Source: an uncultured Acidobacteriaceae bacterium
Lineage (GTDB): Bacteria > Acidobacteriota > Terriglobia > Terriglobales > Acidobacteriaceae
Length of the DNA stretch: 64,000 nt
NCBI GenBank assembly: GCA_903904755.1
Contig: CAIVDV010000015.1
Location: forward strand, 1 to 64,000
Direction of reading: 5' to 3'
How positions within the stretch are numbered: position 1 is the first letter of the stretch; every line of letters begins with the position of its first letter. The notes under the pieces are model-generated. The model was not told the origin of the DNA. It did no database searches and was given only the letters and a program-made list of their open reading frames with translations. Position numbers and translations under genes: made by a program. Below, piece after piece: positions 42,031-51,486 of the stretch.

Positions 42031-42552
42031 TTATGCGGATGGTTGCAGGTACGCGTGGAGCTGGGCGAAAGTTCCCGACCAGCCCTGGTTGGTGGCCGCG
42101 TGCATGGCGTTGAAGCAGGAGATTTCGGCCGCGGTGGCGCGCTCGGGCGTCCACTCGACGGTGATGCGGACTCCGGCGGGGTCGGCATCGAAGGTGACAG
42201 TGGCGAGCAGGATGAGCGGCCAGTCGGCGGCCAGAGGATGGCGGGTGTAGCCGCGGTCAACGTCAGAGAAGCTGTGCTCCCAGACGAGGCGGGCGTGGCC
42301 GTGCGCCGGCGCCGAGATTTCCCGGAAGAGCCACTTGCCCCACATGCGGGCGCCGTTGGGCAGTTCCATGGCGAAGTGGTAGAGGCCGCCGGGGCGGAAG
42401 TCCATATCGCTGACGACAATTTTTGTGCCCTGGGGACCGAACCAGCGGGCGAGTTCGGTGGGGTTGGTCCAGAGTGTGAAGGCGTGTTCGACGGTGGTGG
42501 GGAAGACATCAGAGATGGTGAAAGGGTTGGCGACCGGGATGGTTGCAGACAT
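42031..42552 (-). CDS. SRPBCC/AHSA1 family protein
   Basis: 173 aa from ATG 42552 with a clear AGGAGG site. START-like hydrophobic-pocket fold: FPTTVEHAFTLWTNPTELARWFGPQG, FRPGGLYHFAMELPNG, and LLATVTFDADPAGVRITVEW. Members bind small hydrophobic ligands or activate Hsp90-like chaperones. Likely first gene of the operon with the NatAB-type exporter, but no ligand is known. Confidence 0.86.
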   Translation of the reverse strand: MSATIPVANPFTISDVFPTTVEHAFTLWTNPTELARWFGPQGTKIVVSDMDFRPGGLYHFAMELPNGARMWGKWLFREISAPAHGHARLVWEHSFSDVDRGYTRHPLAADWPLILLATVTFDADPAGVRITVEWTPERATAAEISCFNAMHAATNQGWSGTFAQLHAYLQPSA

Positions 42553-42647
42553 GGGGAGCCCTCCTGGAGCGCAGCGGGAAGTTCTGCGCGGGGATGAGGG
42601 AATTGTAGCCCCTTGCACTCTCAGGAATGGGCGGTTAGAGTGCGGGG

Positions 42648-42872
42648 ATGCGCAATGCACTGGCCCGCGGGGTGATTGAAGTCGCGTTTATCTTGTTTCT
42701 GTTCTACGCCAACCTGCTGATGGGTGAGTACAACCGGTCGGGGGCGGCGCGGGGGCACGACCTGATGTGGGCGCTGGGGGATGTGTTTACGGCGGCGAAC
42801 TTCGGGATTGGGCTGGCGGCGGGGTTGGTGGGCTATGTGGTGGTGGAGTTGCTGCGGAAGCGGCTGCTTTAG
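42648..42872 (+). CDS. Small two-helix membrane protein
   Basis: 74 aa from ATG 42648. Two hydrophobic helices (VIEVAFILFLFYANLLMG and FGIGLAAGLVGYVVVELL) joined by a charged turn, with a basic end (RKRLL). Unrecognised. It is divergent from the SRPBCC gene and 75 bp before recG. Composition and placement support it, but no homology is visible. Confidence 0.6.
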   Translation: MRNALARGVIEVAFILFLFYANLLMGEYNRSGAARGHDLMWALGDVFTAANFGIGLAAGLVGYVVVELLRKRLL

Positions 42873-42947
42873 GGTTGGCTGGTCCGGCAAATAAGCTTTG
42901 CACAGGCAGCTTTTCGGCGGGGGATGGTGGGGCTTACCATCAGGGGT

Positions 42948-45254
42948 ATGCCCGGCCTGGATACACCCGTCATGTACGTCAAAGGCGTTGGCCCGAAGAT
43001 CGCCGAGCTGCTGGCGGCCAAGGGCATTGTCACGGCCGAGGACCTGCTGTACCACCTCCCTTTCCGGTACGAGGACAGGCAGAATCCGCGATCGCTTGAC
43101 GAGCTGAAGCCGGGCGAGATGGCTTCGGTCATCGGCGAGGTGCGGGGGGCGATGCTGCTGCGCACGCGGCGCATGCCGATTTTTGAGTTGACGGTGGGCC
43201 AGGGGAACCTGGCAATCAAGTGCATGTGGTTCCATGGGGCGTACCTGGAGGGCCGGTTCAAGGCCGGGCAGACGGTGGCGCTGTATGGGCGCGTGGAGCC
43301 GAGCCGGTCGACCCGGAACCTGAAGATGGTGCAGCCGCAGTTTGAGATTCTGCCGGATGAGACGGATGCCGAGGCGCGGCTGCTGGAAGTGGGCCGGATG
43401 ACGCCGGTGTATGAGTCGCTGGGTGGCCCCAGGCTGAATGCACGCTGGCTGCGGAAGGTGCTGTTCCACCTGGTGGAGGGGATGACGGGCCAGGTGCCGG
43501 AGGTGTTGCCGGCCAAACTGCTGGAGCGGCATGGGTTGCCGGGGCGGGAGCAGTCGCTGCGGGAGGCGCATTTTCCCCCAGAGACCGCTACGGTTGAAAT
43601 GCTGATGGAGGCTCGAACACCGGCCCAGCGGCGGCTGATTTTTGAGGAGCTGTTTTTTCTGGAGCTGGGGCTGGAGCTGAAGCGGCGCAAGGGCAAGAAG
43701 CGGACAGGCATCGCCTTTGCCACGACGGACAGGGTGCGGGAGGCGCTGCGTCAGTTGCTGCCCTTCCACCCCACGGCGGCGCAGAAGCGGGCGCTGGGCG
43801 AGATTGTGCAAGACATGCGGGAGCCGCACCCGATGCGGCGGCTGCTGCAGGGGGATGTGGGTTCGGGGAAAACGATTGTGGCGCTGCAGGCGATGCTGGT
43901 GGCGATGGAGAACGGCTACCAGGCGGCGCTGATGGCGCCGACCGAGATTCTGGCGACGCAGCATTACCTGGCTGCGAAAAAGCTGCTGGCGCGGGGAGAC
44001 AAGCCCTACCGGGTGCTGCTGCTGACGGGCTCTCTGGAGCCGGACCGGAAGCGGCTGGCGCATGCCAGAATTGCCAGCGGCGAGGCCGACCTGGTGATTG
44101 GCACACATGCGCTGATTGAGGAGAAGGTGGAGTTTGCCCGGCTGGGACTGGTGGTGGTGGATGAGCAGCACCGGTTCGGCGTGCTGCAGCGCTTCCGGCT
44201 GATGAAGAAGCCGGGCGAGGGCGAGCCGGATGTGCTGGTGATGACGGCGACGCCGATTCCGCGGACGCTGGCGCTGACACTCTATGGCGACCTGGACGCG
44301 AGCGTGCTGGACGAGTTGCCGCCGGGCCGGACGCCGATTGCAACCCGGGCGGTGGGCGAGGACCGCGCCGCCGAGGTGTGGGATTTTGTGCGCAAGCAGG
44401 TGGAGCAGGGGCGGCAGGCCTACATTGTGTATCCCGTGATTGAGGGAGCCAAGGAAGACCAGCCGGAGCTGGACTTTGCCCAGGCGGAGCCGCTGACGCT
44501 GGAGGAGGCCGAAGTGGTGGCCCCGGTGACGGCGGCGAAGCGCGGGCGAAAGGCTGCCGGCAAGCCTGAGGCCGCGCTGAAGAAGGGCGGAAAGGCGACG
44601 CTCTTCCCTGCCCCGGTGCTGAAGGAGATGCCGAAGAGCGACCTGCGATCGGCGACGGAGATGTATGAGCAGTTGCGGACCGGCGCTCTGGCGGGGCTGC
44701 GGGTGGGGCTGCTGCACGGGCGGCTGGATTCCGACGAGAAGGAAGTGGTGATGCGGCGGTTTCAGCGCGGCGATTTGGACGTGCTGGTTTCGACGACGGT
44801 GATTGAAGTGGGCGTGGACGTACCGAATGCCAGCGTGATGGTGGTGGACCATGCGGAGCGCTTCGGGCTGGCGCAGTTGCATCAGTTACGAGGGCGGGTG
44901 GGGCGCGGGGCGGCAAAGAGCTACTGCATACTGATGACGGGTGAGCGGGTTTCTGCCGAGGCGGAGCTGCGGCTGGCAGCAATGGTGCGGACGCAGAACG
45001 GCTTTGAGCTGGCGGAGTTGGATCTTGAGATGCGGGGGCCGGGAGAGTTTTTTGGGACCCGGCAGGCGGGGGTTCCGAGCTTCAGGGTAGCTAACCTGGT
45101 ACGAGACCGGGAGCTGCTGGAGGTGGCCAAGGCGGAGGCTGCGCGATTTACCGAGGCACCGGAAGAGGGGATTCCGGAGGTGGAACGCAAGCGGGTTTGG
45201 GAGCATCTGATGAAGGCGTGGAACCGGCGGTATGGGTTGATGGAAGCGGGTTGA
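42948..45254 (+). CDS. recG: ATP-dependent DNA helicase RecG, with an insertion
   Basis: 768 aa from ATG 42948 (an upstream GTG at 42924 is possible). N-terminal wedge/OB domain (YVKGVGPKIAELLAAKGI), Walker A GDVGSGKT near residue 300, DEQHRFG near 404, MTATPIPRTLA and the arginine-finger region GLAQLHQLRGRVGRG. RecG remodels stalled forks and Holliday junctions. Residues about 500-570 hold an unusual low-complexity block (Ala/Lys/Pro-rich, KRGRKAAGKPEAALKKGGK) between helicase motifs in domain 2, absent from the E. coli enzyme. All key motifs are kept, so it should be active. Confidence 0.95.
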   Translation: MPGLDTPVMYVKGVGPKIAELLAAKGIVTAEDLLYHLPFRYEDRQNPRSLDELKPGEMASVIGEVRGAMLLRTRRMPIFELTVGQGNLAIKCMWFHGAYLEGRFKAGQTVALYGRVEPSRSTRNLKMVQPQFEILPDETDAEARLLEVGRMTPVYESLGGPRLNARWLRKVLFHLVEGMTGQVPEVLPAKLLERHGLPGREQSLREAHFPPETATVEMLMEARTPAQRRLIFEELFFLELGLELKRRKGKKRTGIAFATTDRVREALRQLLPFHPTAAQKRALGEIVQDMREPHPMRRLLQGDVGSGKTIVALQAMLVAMENGYQAALMAPTEILATQHYLAAKKLLARGDKPYRVLLLTGSLEPDRKRLAHARIASGEADLVIGTHALIEEKVEFARLGLVVVDEQHRFGVLQRFRLMKKPGEGEPDVLVMTATPIPRTLALTLYGDLDASVLDELPPGRTPIATRAVGEDRAAEVWDFVRKQVEQGRQAYIVYPVIEGAKEDQPELDFAQAEPLTLEEAEVVAPVTAAKRGRKAAGKPEAALKKGGKATLFPAPVLKEMPKSDLRSATEMYEQLRTGALAGLRVGLLHGRLDSDEKEVVMRRFQRGDLDVLVSTTVIEVGVDVPNASVMVVDHAERFGLAQLHQLRGRVGRGAAKSYCILMTGERVSAEAELRLAAMVRTQNGFELAELDLEMRGPGEFFGTRQAGVPSFRVANLVRDRELLEVAKAEAARFTEAPEEGIPEVERKRVWEHLMKAWNRRYGLMEAG

Positions 45255-45263
45255 GGGGCCTGC

Positions 45264-45665
45264 TCACGCGGCCTGGCCGGAGTTGATGAGGTCGGCGGAT
45301 TCCAATGGGAAGGTGTGGATCTCAATGTCCACGCTGACGATTTCGCTGCCGCACTCCTCGATATGGCTGCGGGTGCACTGGCAGAGCTCGGTAAAGCGCA
45401 TGTGGGCCTGCTGGCTGAGCTCCAGGCCGGTGGCGATGAGCACGGTATAGATATCGACGCACTGCCGCCGTTCGAACTCAAACAACATATTGATGACGCC
45501 GAGGTCGCTTGCGCCGCGGCTCAGGATCCAGCCGCCGTTGGCGAGGAGCGCGCCGGTGAGGACCTGAATGATGCGGGATGGCTCATCTGCCGAGGTGGCC
45601 TTCATTTGGAGGGCCCAGAAGGAGCTTTGTCGTGCTTCCGAAGGTGCCAGGGCGAGAGTATTCAT
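45264..45665 (-). CDS. Hypothetical protein with ACT-like pattern
   Basis: 133 aa from ATG 45665; the upstream extension of the frame is not plausible. The central region (ALLANGGWILSRGASDLGVINMLFEFERRQCVDIYTVLIATGLEL) has the beta-alpha pattern of a small regulatory fold. Contains four Cys and no signal. The gene is convergent with recG and divergent from acpS. Family not recognised. Confidence 0.6.
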   Translation of the reverse strand: MNTLALAPSEARQSSFWALQMKATSADEPSRIIQVLTGALLANGGWILSRGASDLGVINMLFEFERRQCVDIYTVLIATGLELSQQAHMRFTELCQCTRSHIEECGSEIVSVDIEIHTFPLESADLINSGQAA

Positions 45666-45810
45666 GTTGGGTTCATCGGTATTGACGGGCGGGAGTTGAT
45701 GCAGAAGCAGTGCCCGGTGCGGTATGCACTGAAAACGGACACTGCCTGGATGAGGATGCAGCAGGCAAGAACTGAAACCGGAGTACCTGTGTGGTAGCCT
45801 CACTGACATT

Positions 45811-46206
45811 ATGGTTGTGGGAACTGGAATTGATTTGACGGAGATTGGCCGGATCAAGGCCTCAGTGGAGCGGTATGGCAGCCGTTTTCTGAACCGTGTG
45901 TATACGCCGAAGGAGCAGGCGTACTGCCTGCGGAAGAAGAAGTCGGCGGAGAGCTTTGCGGCGCGTTTTGCGGCGAAAGAGGCGGCGGCGAAGGCTTTGG
46001 GGACGGGAATCAGCCACGGAGTGACGTGGCTGGAGATTGAGGTGACCCGGGAGCTGACCGGGCGGCCGGGGTTGAAGTTCCACGGGCGGGCGGAGGAGCT
46101 GGCGCAGCGGATGGGCGTAACACGTGCGGCGCTTTCGCTCACACATACGAATGATTTGGCGATGGCCAGCGTTATTTTGGAGCGCGACGCGACGAGCGCC
46201 ATCTAA
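45811..46206 (+). CDS. acpS: Holo-[acyl-carrier-protein] synthase
   Basis: 131 aa. Transfers phosphopantetheine from CoA to ACP for fatty acid synthesis. Signature GTGIDLTEIGRIK (Asp, Mg ligand) and FAARFAAKEAAAKALG (Glu, Mg and substrate) are intact, as is WLEIEV. Usual size of the AcpS type, a trimeric enzyme. Confidence 0.95.
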   Translation: MVVGTGIDLTEIGRIKASVERYGSRFLNRVYTPKEQAYCLRKKKSAESFAARFAAKEAAAKALGTGISHGVTWLEIEVTRELTGRPGLKFHGRAEELAQRMGVTRAALSLTHTNDLAMASVILERDATSAI

Positions 46207-46292
46207 GGAATGAGGCGGGCAATTCCGGGGAATCCACCCGACTTTTGAGGTGGGTGTCTGGTATGCTCTAGGCCATACGGAGGAGTGCGTCA

Positions 46293-47369
46293 GTGCCCAG
46301 TCAGAGCGAAATCAAGTGGTCGCAACTGAAGGTTGGAACCCTGGTGGTTTCAGCGCTTGCGGCGCTGATAGTGCTGATTTTCCTGATGTCGAACTCCAGC
46401 GGCGGTCTGCTGACAAAGAAGATTACGCTGAATGCGTATTTTGAGAATGCGAACGGGCTGAAAGTTGGGGCCCCGGTAACGCTGGACGGGGTGACGATTG
46501 GTAATGTGACCGTGGTGCGCATAGTGCCCCATCATGAGCCAGGGTCGGTTGAGGTGGAGTGCAAGGTGGGCGCGCAGTATCTGCCGTCGCTGCATACGGA
46601 CTCGAAGGTGGAGATTGTGCAGGCGGGCGTGCTGGGCGACTCGTACGTCGATATTCTTTCGACGCACGCCAACGGGCCGGAGCCGAAAGACCATGCAGTG
46701 CTGCAGGCAGCGAGCACGCCGGGCATCCAGGATGTGATCCGGACAAGCCAGGATACGATTGCCGCGGCGACGGATGTCATCCACAAGCTGGGCAACACGG
46801 TGGACAAGATCAACGCCGGGCAGGGTACAGCCGGGGTGATGATGAACGACCCGCAACTGGCGAAAAAGATCAGCTCGACGATTAGCCAACTGAGCGCGAT
46901 TACCGACCAGGTTTCCTCTGGCAAGGGAACGCTGGGCAAACTGGTGTATGACGAGACGATGTATGACCAGTTGAGCCAGACGGTGAGTCGGCTGAATACC
47001 ATCTCTGCCGGGCTGGCGCACGGGGATGGCACGGCCGGCAAGCTGCTGAAGGACGACACCCTCTACAAGAACCTGAACGAAGCGGTGGCCAACACGAACG
47101 GGCTGCTGGCGACGGTGAATTCGGGGCAGGGGTCGCTGGGCAAGCTGGCCAAGGACCCGGCCTTTGCGCAGCAGTTGAGCGAGTCGGTGACGCGGCTGAA
47201 CTCCATCCTGAAGAATGTGGATGAGGGCAAGGGGACGATGGGGCAACTGCTGGTGAACCGGTCGTTGTATGACAATGCCAACACAACGCTGGAGCAGGGT
47301 TCGCAACTGATTACGGCGATGCGGCAGGATCCGAAAAAGTACCTGACGGTGCACGTAAAGCTGTTCTAA
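46293..47369 (+). CDS. MCE-domain (MlaD-like) protein with C-terminal repeats
   Basis: 358 aa. GTG start at 46293 preceded by ACGGAGGAG. One N-terminal helix (LKVGTLVVSALAALIVLIFLM), then the MCE domain (FENANGLKVGAPVTLDGVTIG, VQAGVLGDSYVDI). Residues about 175-340 contain about four to five copies of a ~36-residue repeat with the core GKGTLGKLV. MCE proteins carry lipids across the periplasm; here no mlaE/mlaF neighbours exist, so it is an orphan. Confidence 0.88.
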   Translation: MPSQSEIKWSQLKVGTLVVSALAALIVLIFLMSNSSGGLLTKKITLNAYFENANGLKVGAPVTLDGVTIGNVTVVRIVPHHEPGSVEVECKVGAQYLPSLHTDSKVEIVQAGVLGDSYVDILSTHANGPEPKDHAVLQAASTPGIQDVIRTSQDTIAAATDVIHKLGNTVDKINAGQGTAGVMMNDPQLAKKISSTISQLSAITDQVSSGKGTLGKLVYDETMYDQLSQTVSRLNTISAGLAHGDGTAGKLLKDDTLYKNLNEAVANTNGLLATVNSGQGSLGKLAKDPAFAQQLSESVTRLNSILKNVDEGKGTMGQLLVNRSLYDNANTTLEQGSQLITAMRQDPKKYLTVHVKLF

Positions 47370-47540
47370 CAGGGGACAGGAATTCTGGGGCTGGCGGGGA
47401 TGCACTGCCCCTGGATGCGGGATGCGTGATACCGTTAACGGCAGCGGCGCGGGCGGTTTTCAGCGTCGCTCTATCTCCGGCGGGCTGGCCCGGTTCTGTC
47501 TCGTTTGGTCCGGACCTGGCCGCGTCTTGAAGGACAATCC

Positions 47541-49628
47541 ATGAATACACGCAATCTTCTTCTTCCCGTGGCTCTGCTGCTGGCACTGCCCTTGGGGCTG
47601 ACTGCACAGAATCCTGCCGCCTACCTGCCGATGGCCGAGGCCGCGCCCGCGCCGCCAGCCAATGTGAAGAGCTTTGACACCAGCGCCATCGACAAGACGG
47701 CAGACCCGTGTACGGACTTCTACCAGTTTGCCTGCGGCAACTGGGTCAAGAACAATCCGATTCCGGATGACCAGGTTCGCTGGGGAACCTTCAGCCTGCT
47801 TGGGGAGCGGAACCGGTACCTGCTGTGGCAGGAGCTGGACGCGGCCGCCAAGGCACCAAAGAGCCCTCTGCAGAAGAAGTATGGCGAGTATTTTTCCGCC
47901 TGCATGAATACGGATTTGATTGAATCCAAGGGACTTGCTCCCCTGAAGCCGGCGCTGGACAAGGTGGCCGGGCTGAAGAGCTCGAAGGACCTGGCGACGG
48001 TGATGGGCGAACTCGCCAAGATGGGCAGTTCGGCACCTCTGTTCCGGTTTGACGTCGGCCAGGATGCCAAGGACTCGTCCAAGCAGATTGCCGAGATCAG
48101 CCAGGGCGGGCTTTCGCTGCCGGACCGGGACTACTATCTGACCGACAACTTCAAGGCGGTCCGGGAGCAGTACGTGGCCCACGTGGTGAAGATGCTGACG
48201 CTGGCCGGGGACTCGCCGGAGGTGGCCACGAAGGAAGCTGCGGACGTGCTGCGGATTGAGACGGCGCTGGCGCAGGGCTCGATGGCGCGCGTGGATATGC
48301 GGAATCCGGACAAGGTTTACCACATTTACAAGGTGACGGATTTTGCGGCGCTGACGCCGGATTTTGCCTTTTCGGCGTACTGGAAGGCGACGGGGATTCG
48401 CAGCTTTGACTCGCTGAACGTGGGTACGCCGGAATTCTTCAAGACACTGCAGACGCTGATTGCGAGCGAGCCGGTGGATGCCTGGAAGTCGTATTTCCGG
48501 TGGCACGCGATTCACAGCGCAGCGGGCAACCTGCCCAAAGCGCTGTACGAAGAAAACTTTGCCTTCTTTGGCAAGGCGCTGAGCGGACAGAAGGAAATGA
48601 CGCCGCGGTGGCGGGTTTGCACCAGTGCCACCGATGGCGCGCTGGGTGAGGCCGTGGGCCAGGACTGGGTTGCGGAGCACTTTCCGCCGCAGGCCAAGGC
48701 GAGCATGGACAAGCTGGTGGCGGCGCTGGACAAGGCGCTGGCCGACGACATCCGTACCCTGCCGTGGATGACTGAAGAGACCCGCAAGGCTGCCGAAGAG
48801 AAGCTGAGCCTGTACCGGAACAAGATTGGGTATCCGGAGAAGTGGCGCGACTACTCGGCGCTGAAGGTGGAAAAGGACGACGCGCTGGGCAATGCGCAGC
48901 GGGCCGGAATCTTCCGCCGCAACTGGGATCTGGACAAGCTGGGCAAGCCGGTGGACGAGAAGGAGTGGGGGATGACGCCGCCGACGGTGAATGCTTACTA
49001 TGATCCGTCGATGAACGACATCAATTTCCCGGCGGGCATTCTGCAGCCGCCGTTCTTTGACTTCAAGATTGATCCTGCGGTGAACTTTGGCGGCATTGGC
49101 GTGGTGATTGGCCACGAGATGACGCACGGGTTTGACGATGAGGGGTCGAAGTTCGACGGGCACGGCAACCTGCGGGAGTGGCAGACGGAGGCGGATCGCA
49201 AGGCATTTACCGAGCGGACGGGATGCGTGGCGGATGAGTACTCCGGTTTTGAAGCCAGCCCGGCCCACGACGGGCTGCCGGCGATGAACCTGAAGGGTGA
49301 GCTGACGCTGGGCGAGAACACGGCCGACAATGGCGGCCTGCGGATTGCCTATGCGGCGCTGCTGGACACGCTGGCGGCCGAGAAGAAGTCTGCCAGCGAG
49401 CAGATTGACGGCTATACGCTTGCGCAGCGGTACTTTATCGGGTTTGCGCAGATATGGTGCGGAAGCCAGACGGACCAGATTGCCAGGATGCTGGCAACGA
49501 CGGACCCGCACTCGCCGGGCAAGTGGCGCGTGAACGGAAGCGTGCAGAACTTTGACGAGTTCGGCAAGGCGTTTGGCTGCAAGCAGGGTACGGCGATGTA
49601 CCCGGCCAAGAGCTGCCGCGTCTGGTAA
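47541..49628 (+). CDS. M13 family (neprilysin/PepO-like) secreted metallopeptidase
   Basis: 695 aa from ATG 47541 after AAGGACAATCC. Signal peptide ending near GLTAQ. M13 features: CTDFYQFACGNWVKNNPIP, zinc site HEMTH at 524-528, GENTADNGG with the third ligand near 592, YFIGFAQIWC and the Cys-x-x-Trp end (KSCRVW) expected for this family. Cleaves oligopeptides outside the cytoplasm. Single gene with its own terminator at 49653-49683. Confidence 0.94.
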   Translation: MNTRNLLLPVALLLALPLGLTAQNPAAYLPMAEAAPAPPANVKSFDTSAIDKTADPCTDFYQFACGNWVKNNPIPDDQVRWGTFSLLGERNRYLLWQELDAAAKAPKSPLQKKYGEYFSACMNTDLIESKGLAPLKPALDKVAGLKSSKDLATVMGELAKMGSSAPLFRFDVGQDAKDSSKQIAEISQGGLSLPDRDYYLTDNFKAVREQYVAHVVKMLTLAGDSPEVATKEAADVLRIETALAQGSMARVDMRNPDKVYHIYKVTDFAALTPDFAFSAYWKATGIRSFDSLNVGTPEFFKTLQTLIASEPVDAWKSYFRWHAIHSAAGNLPKALYEENFAFFGKALSGQKEMTPRWRVCTSATDGALGEAVGQDWVAEHFPPQAKASMDKLVAALDKALADDIRTLPWMTEETRKAAEEKLSLYRNKIGYPEKWRDYSALKVEKDDALGNAQRAGIFRRNWDLDKLGKPVDEKEWGMTPPTVNAYYDPSMNDINFPAGILQPPFFDFKIDPAVNFGGIGVVIGHEMTHGFDDEGSKFDGHGNLREWQTEADRKAFTERTGCVADEYSGFEASPAHDGLPAMNLKGELTLGENTADNGGLRIAYAALLDTLAAEKKSASEQIDGYTLAQRYFIGFAQIWCGSQTDQIARMLATTDPHSPGKWRVNGSVQNFDEFGKAFGCKQGTAMYPAKSCRVW

Positions 49629-49652
49629 GCCGCAAAAGAAACCAACCCGAGG

Positions 49653-49683
49653 GCCCGGCGAAAGCGATTTCGCCGGGCTTTTT
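49653..49683 (+). terminator. Rho-independent terminator after M13 gene
   Basis: GCCCGGCGAAA (49653-49663) pairs perfectly with TTTCGCCGGGC (49668-49678) around GCGA, followed by TTTTT. The rest of 49684-49949 holds the promoter at 49836-49865 and no gene. Confidence 0.9.
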
Positions 49684-49835
49684 GCCGGCAGGTGGCAGGT
49701 GGGTTGGGTGGGATTTTGGTGGACGGGAGAGAAGTTTTGCCGCAGTTGGTGACGGGTGGAGGGTAGATTCGTCCAACTGAGGCAGGAAACCGCCGGGGAA
49801 TGCCGAAAGAATGCACGGTAAGGCACAGGCGGAAC

Positions 49836-49865
49836 TAGGCACAATGGCCCCCCGCCTTTTACAAT
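49836..49865 (+). promoter_or_regulatory. Shared-type promoter of propeller gene 1
   Basis: TAGGC, 15 bases, then CTTTTACAAT (TACAAT as -10, 49860-49865), 84 bp before the ATG. The same motif with identical spacing precedes genes 2 and 3. Confidence 0.6.
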
Positions 49866-49949
49866 GGCCAGAGGGACCCAACCCCACCCAGCACTGCTCG
49901 GGAACATGAAACCTGACCGCTTCAGGCAGGCTCAGGACGAAGGAATCGC

Positions 49950-51293
49950 ATGAAGTTCAGGAAATTTGGCAAGACGGTGCTGACCGCTGCCCTCAGTTCG
50001 GCCATAGTGTTCAGCCTCAGTTCTTGCGTTCAGAGCTTTACTTCCGGATACATTTACGTCACGGGAACGGTGACGGCGACTCCCTCCGGAAACGGGATCA
50101 TCACCGGCTACAAGATCGACAACAACACGGGCAAGCTGAATCCGATTCACGGAACGCCTGTCAGCTCAGGCGGAGCCAACCCGGTGCGCGCGATTCTGTA
50201 CCCCGGTGGCCGTTTTGTGTACGTTCTGAACCGCGGCATCAACGCGGCAGGCAATGGGGACTGCACCACGGCCGATCCCTGCGCGAACTCGAACATCACG
50301 CAGTTTGTGGTGGGCGGCAATGGCATTCTGACGGCGCAGGAGACTTTCTACTCGCAGGGTACGAATCCTGAGCGGATCATGATGGACAGCTCGGGCAACT
50401 ACCTGTTTGCGCTGGACCATGACGCGCCTGCGGCGACCTACTGCGGCACGGTTGTAGCCGGATCGGTCCACTGCGGCGACATCACGGTATTCAAGATTGA
50501 TTCGACGACGGGCCGGTTGTCTCTGATGACCAACGCGCAGTTGACCTCATCGGCGGGAACGCCGGTGACCTACTTCCCTGTTCCGGCCAATCCGGTTGAG
50601 TTTGCGGTTGCCGCAGGCTACGTGATTACGCTGAGCGGAACGCCGGGCGATGCGGGCGGTCAGGTTGCCTATCCGTACACCTACAACTCGACGAACGGCC
50701 AGCTCACGGTGAGCGAGAATACGCCGCAGGTGCTGAACAATGGTTCCGGCGGTCTTCTCCAGCAGGCTTCGGCGATTGTTTACGCTGGCGGCAAGATTTA
50801 CGTCCTGGACAATGAGCCGCTGACGGCGACGGTGGGCGGAGTGACCTCGACGAGCCCGAGCCAGATTCTTCCCTTCACGGTGGGCACGAATGGTGCCTTG
50901 CAGTCGGTAACTGGCGGCGCAGTACAGGATGACCCGAACGAGTCGAATCCGGTATGGCTGATGCAGGAGTCGAAGGGTAAGTTCATCTATGTAGCCAATG
51001 CCTCGGGCGCGGGAATTTCGACGGGCAGCGGCATCACGGGCTACACGATTGATCCTTCATCGGGCATTCTTCAGGAAGACGCCGGCTCTCCGTGGGGAAC
51101 CGGCGCGGGCCCGAAGTGCATGATTGAGGACCCGTCGAACCAGTTCATTTACACCGCCAATGGTGACTCGACCGTGACCGGGCGCGTCATCAGCCCGAAC
51201 ACGGGTCAGTTGACCTCGATGCACGGCAGCACGGGCACCTTCCAGTTGGAAGGGCCTGCGACGTGGTGCTTTGCAACTGGCCGCACGAACTAG
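49950..51293 (+). CDS. Lactonase-like beta-propeller lipoprotein 1
   Basis: 447 aa, starting MKFRKFGKTVLTAALSSAI, with a lipobox LSSC (Cys near residue 26). Repeats of the 6-phosphogluconolactonase-like seven-bladed propeller follow: GGRFVYVLNRGI, GNYLFALDHD, GKIYVLDNE, GKFIYVANASG and NQFIYTANGD. Periplasmic or outer-membrane lipoprotein; function in this family ranges from lactone hydrolysis to binding. It has extra Cys pairs (CTTADPCANS) that may form a disulfide. First of three tandem paralogs. Confidence 0.85.
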   Translation: MKFRKFGKTVLTAALSSAIVFSLSSCVQSFTSGYIYVTGTVTATPSGNGIITGYKIDNNTGKLNPIHGTPVSSGGANPVRAILYPGGRFVYVLNRGINAAGNGDCTTADPCANSNITQFVVGGNGILTAQETFYSQGTNPERIMMDSSGNYLFALDHDAPAATYCGTVVAGSVHCGDITVFKIDSTTGRLSLMTNAQLTSSAGTPVTYFPVPANPVEFAVAAGYVITLSGTPGDAGGQVAYPYTYNSTNGQLTVSENTPQVLNNGSGGLLQQASAIVYAGGKIYVLDNEPLTATVGGVTSTSPSQILPFTVGTNGALQSVTGGAVQDDPNESNPVWLMQESKGKFIYVANASGAGISTGSGITGYTIDPSSGILQEDAGSPWGTGAGPKCMIEDPSNQFIYTANGDSTVTGRVISPNTGQLTSMHGSTGTFQLEGPATWCFATGRTN

Positions 51294-51317
51294 CGGTGCA
51301 GGAATCCACCCAAGCCG

Positions 51318-51346
51318 GAAAGGCCCGCGTGAGCCGCGGGCCTTTC
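51318..51346 (+). terminator. Hairpin after propeller gene 1
   Basis: GAAAGGCCCGCG (51318-51329) pairs perfectly with CGCGGGCCTTTC (51335-51346) around TGAGC. T-run is short. Confidence 0.75.
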
Positions 51347-51387
51347 TGCTAAACCCGGTCAAAGCAGCAAGGCCGGCAACTACCCCG

Positions 51388-51417
51388 TAGCCCAACCCCG
51401 GCGGCAACTTTTACAAT
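51388..51417 (+). promoter_or_regulatory. Shared-type promoter of propeller gene 2
   Basis: TAGCC, 15 bases, CTTTTACAAT (51408-51417), 69 bp before the ATG at 51487. Confidence 0.6.
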
Positions 51418-51486
51418 GCCAAAGGGAAGAAGGTTGTCCTACGGCCCAGCGCGCGCAAGCGCCCCAGTTCATTGCGAAGGAAGCAC

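Noticed and set aside
42621-44882. A 753-codon minus-strand frame across recG
   Set aside because: Arg/His/Gln-rich noise antisense to a clear RecG.
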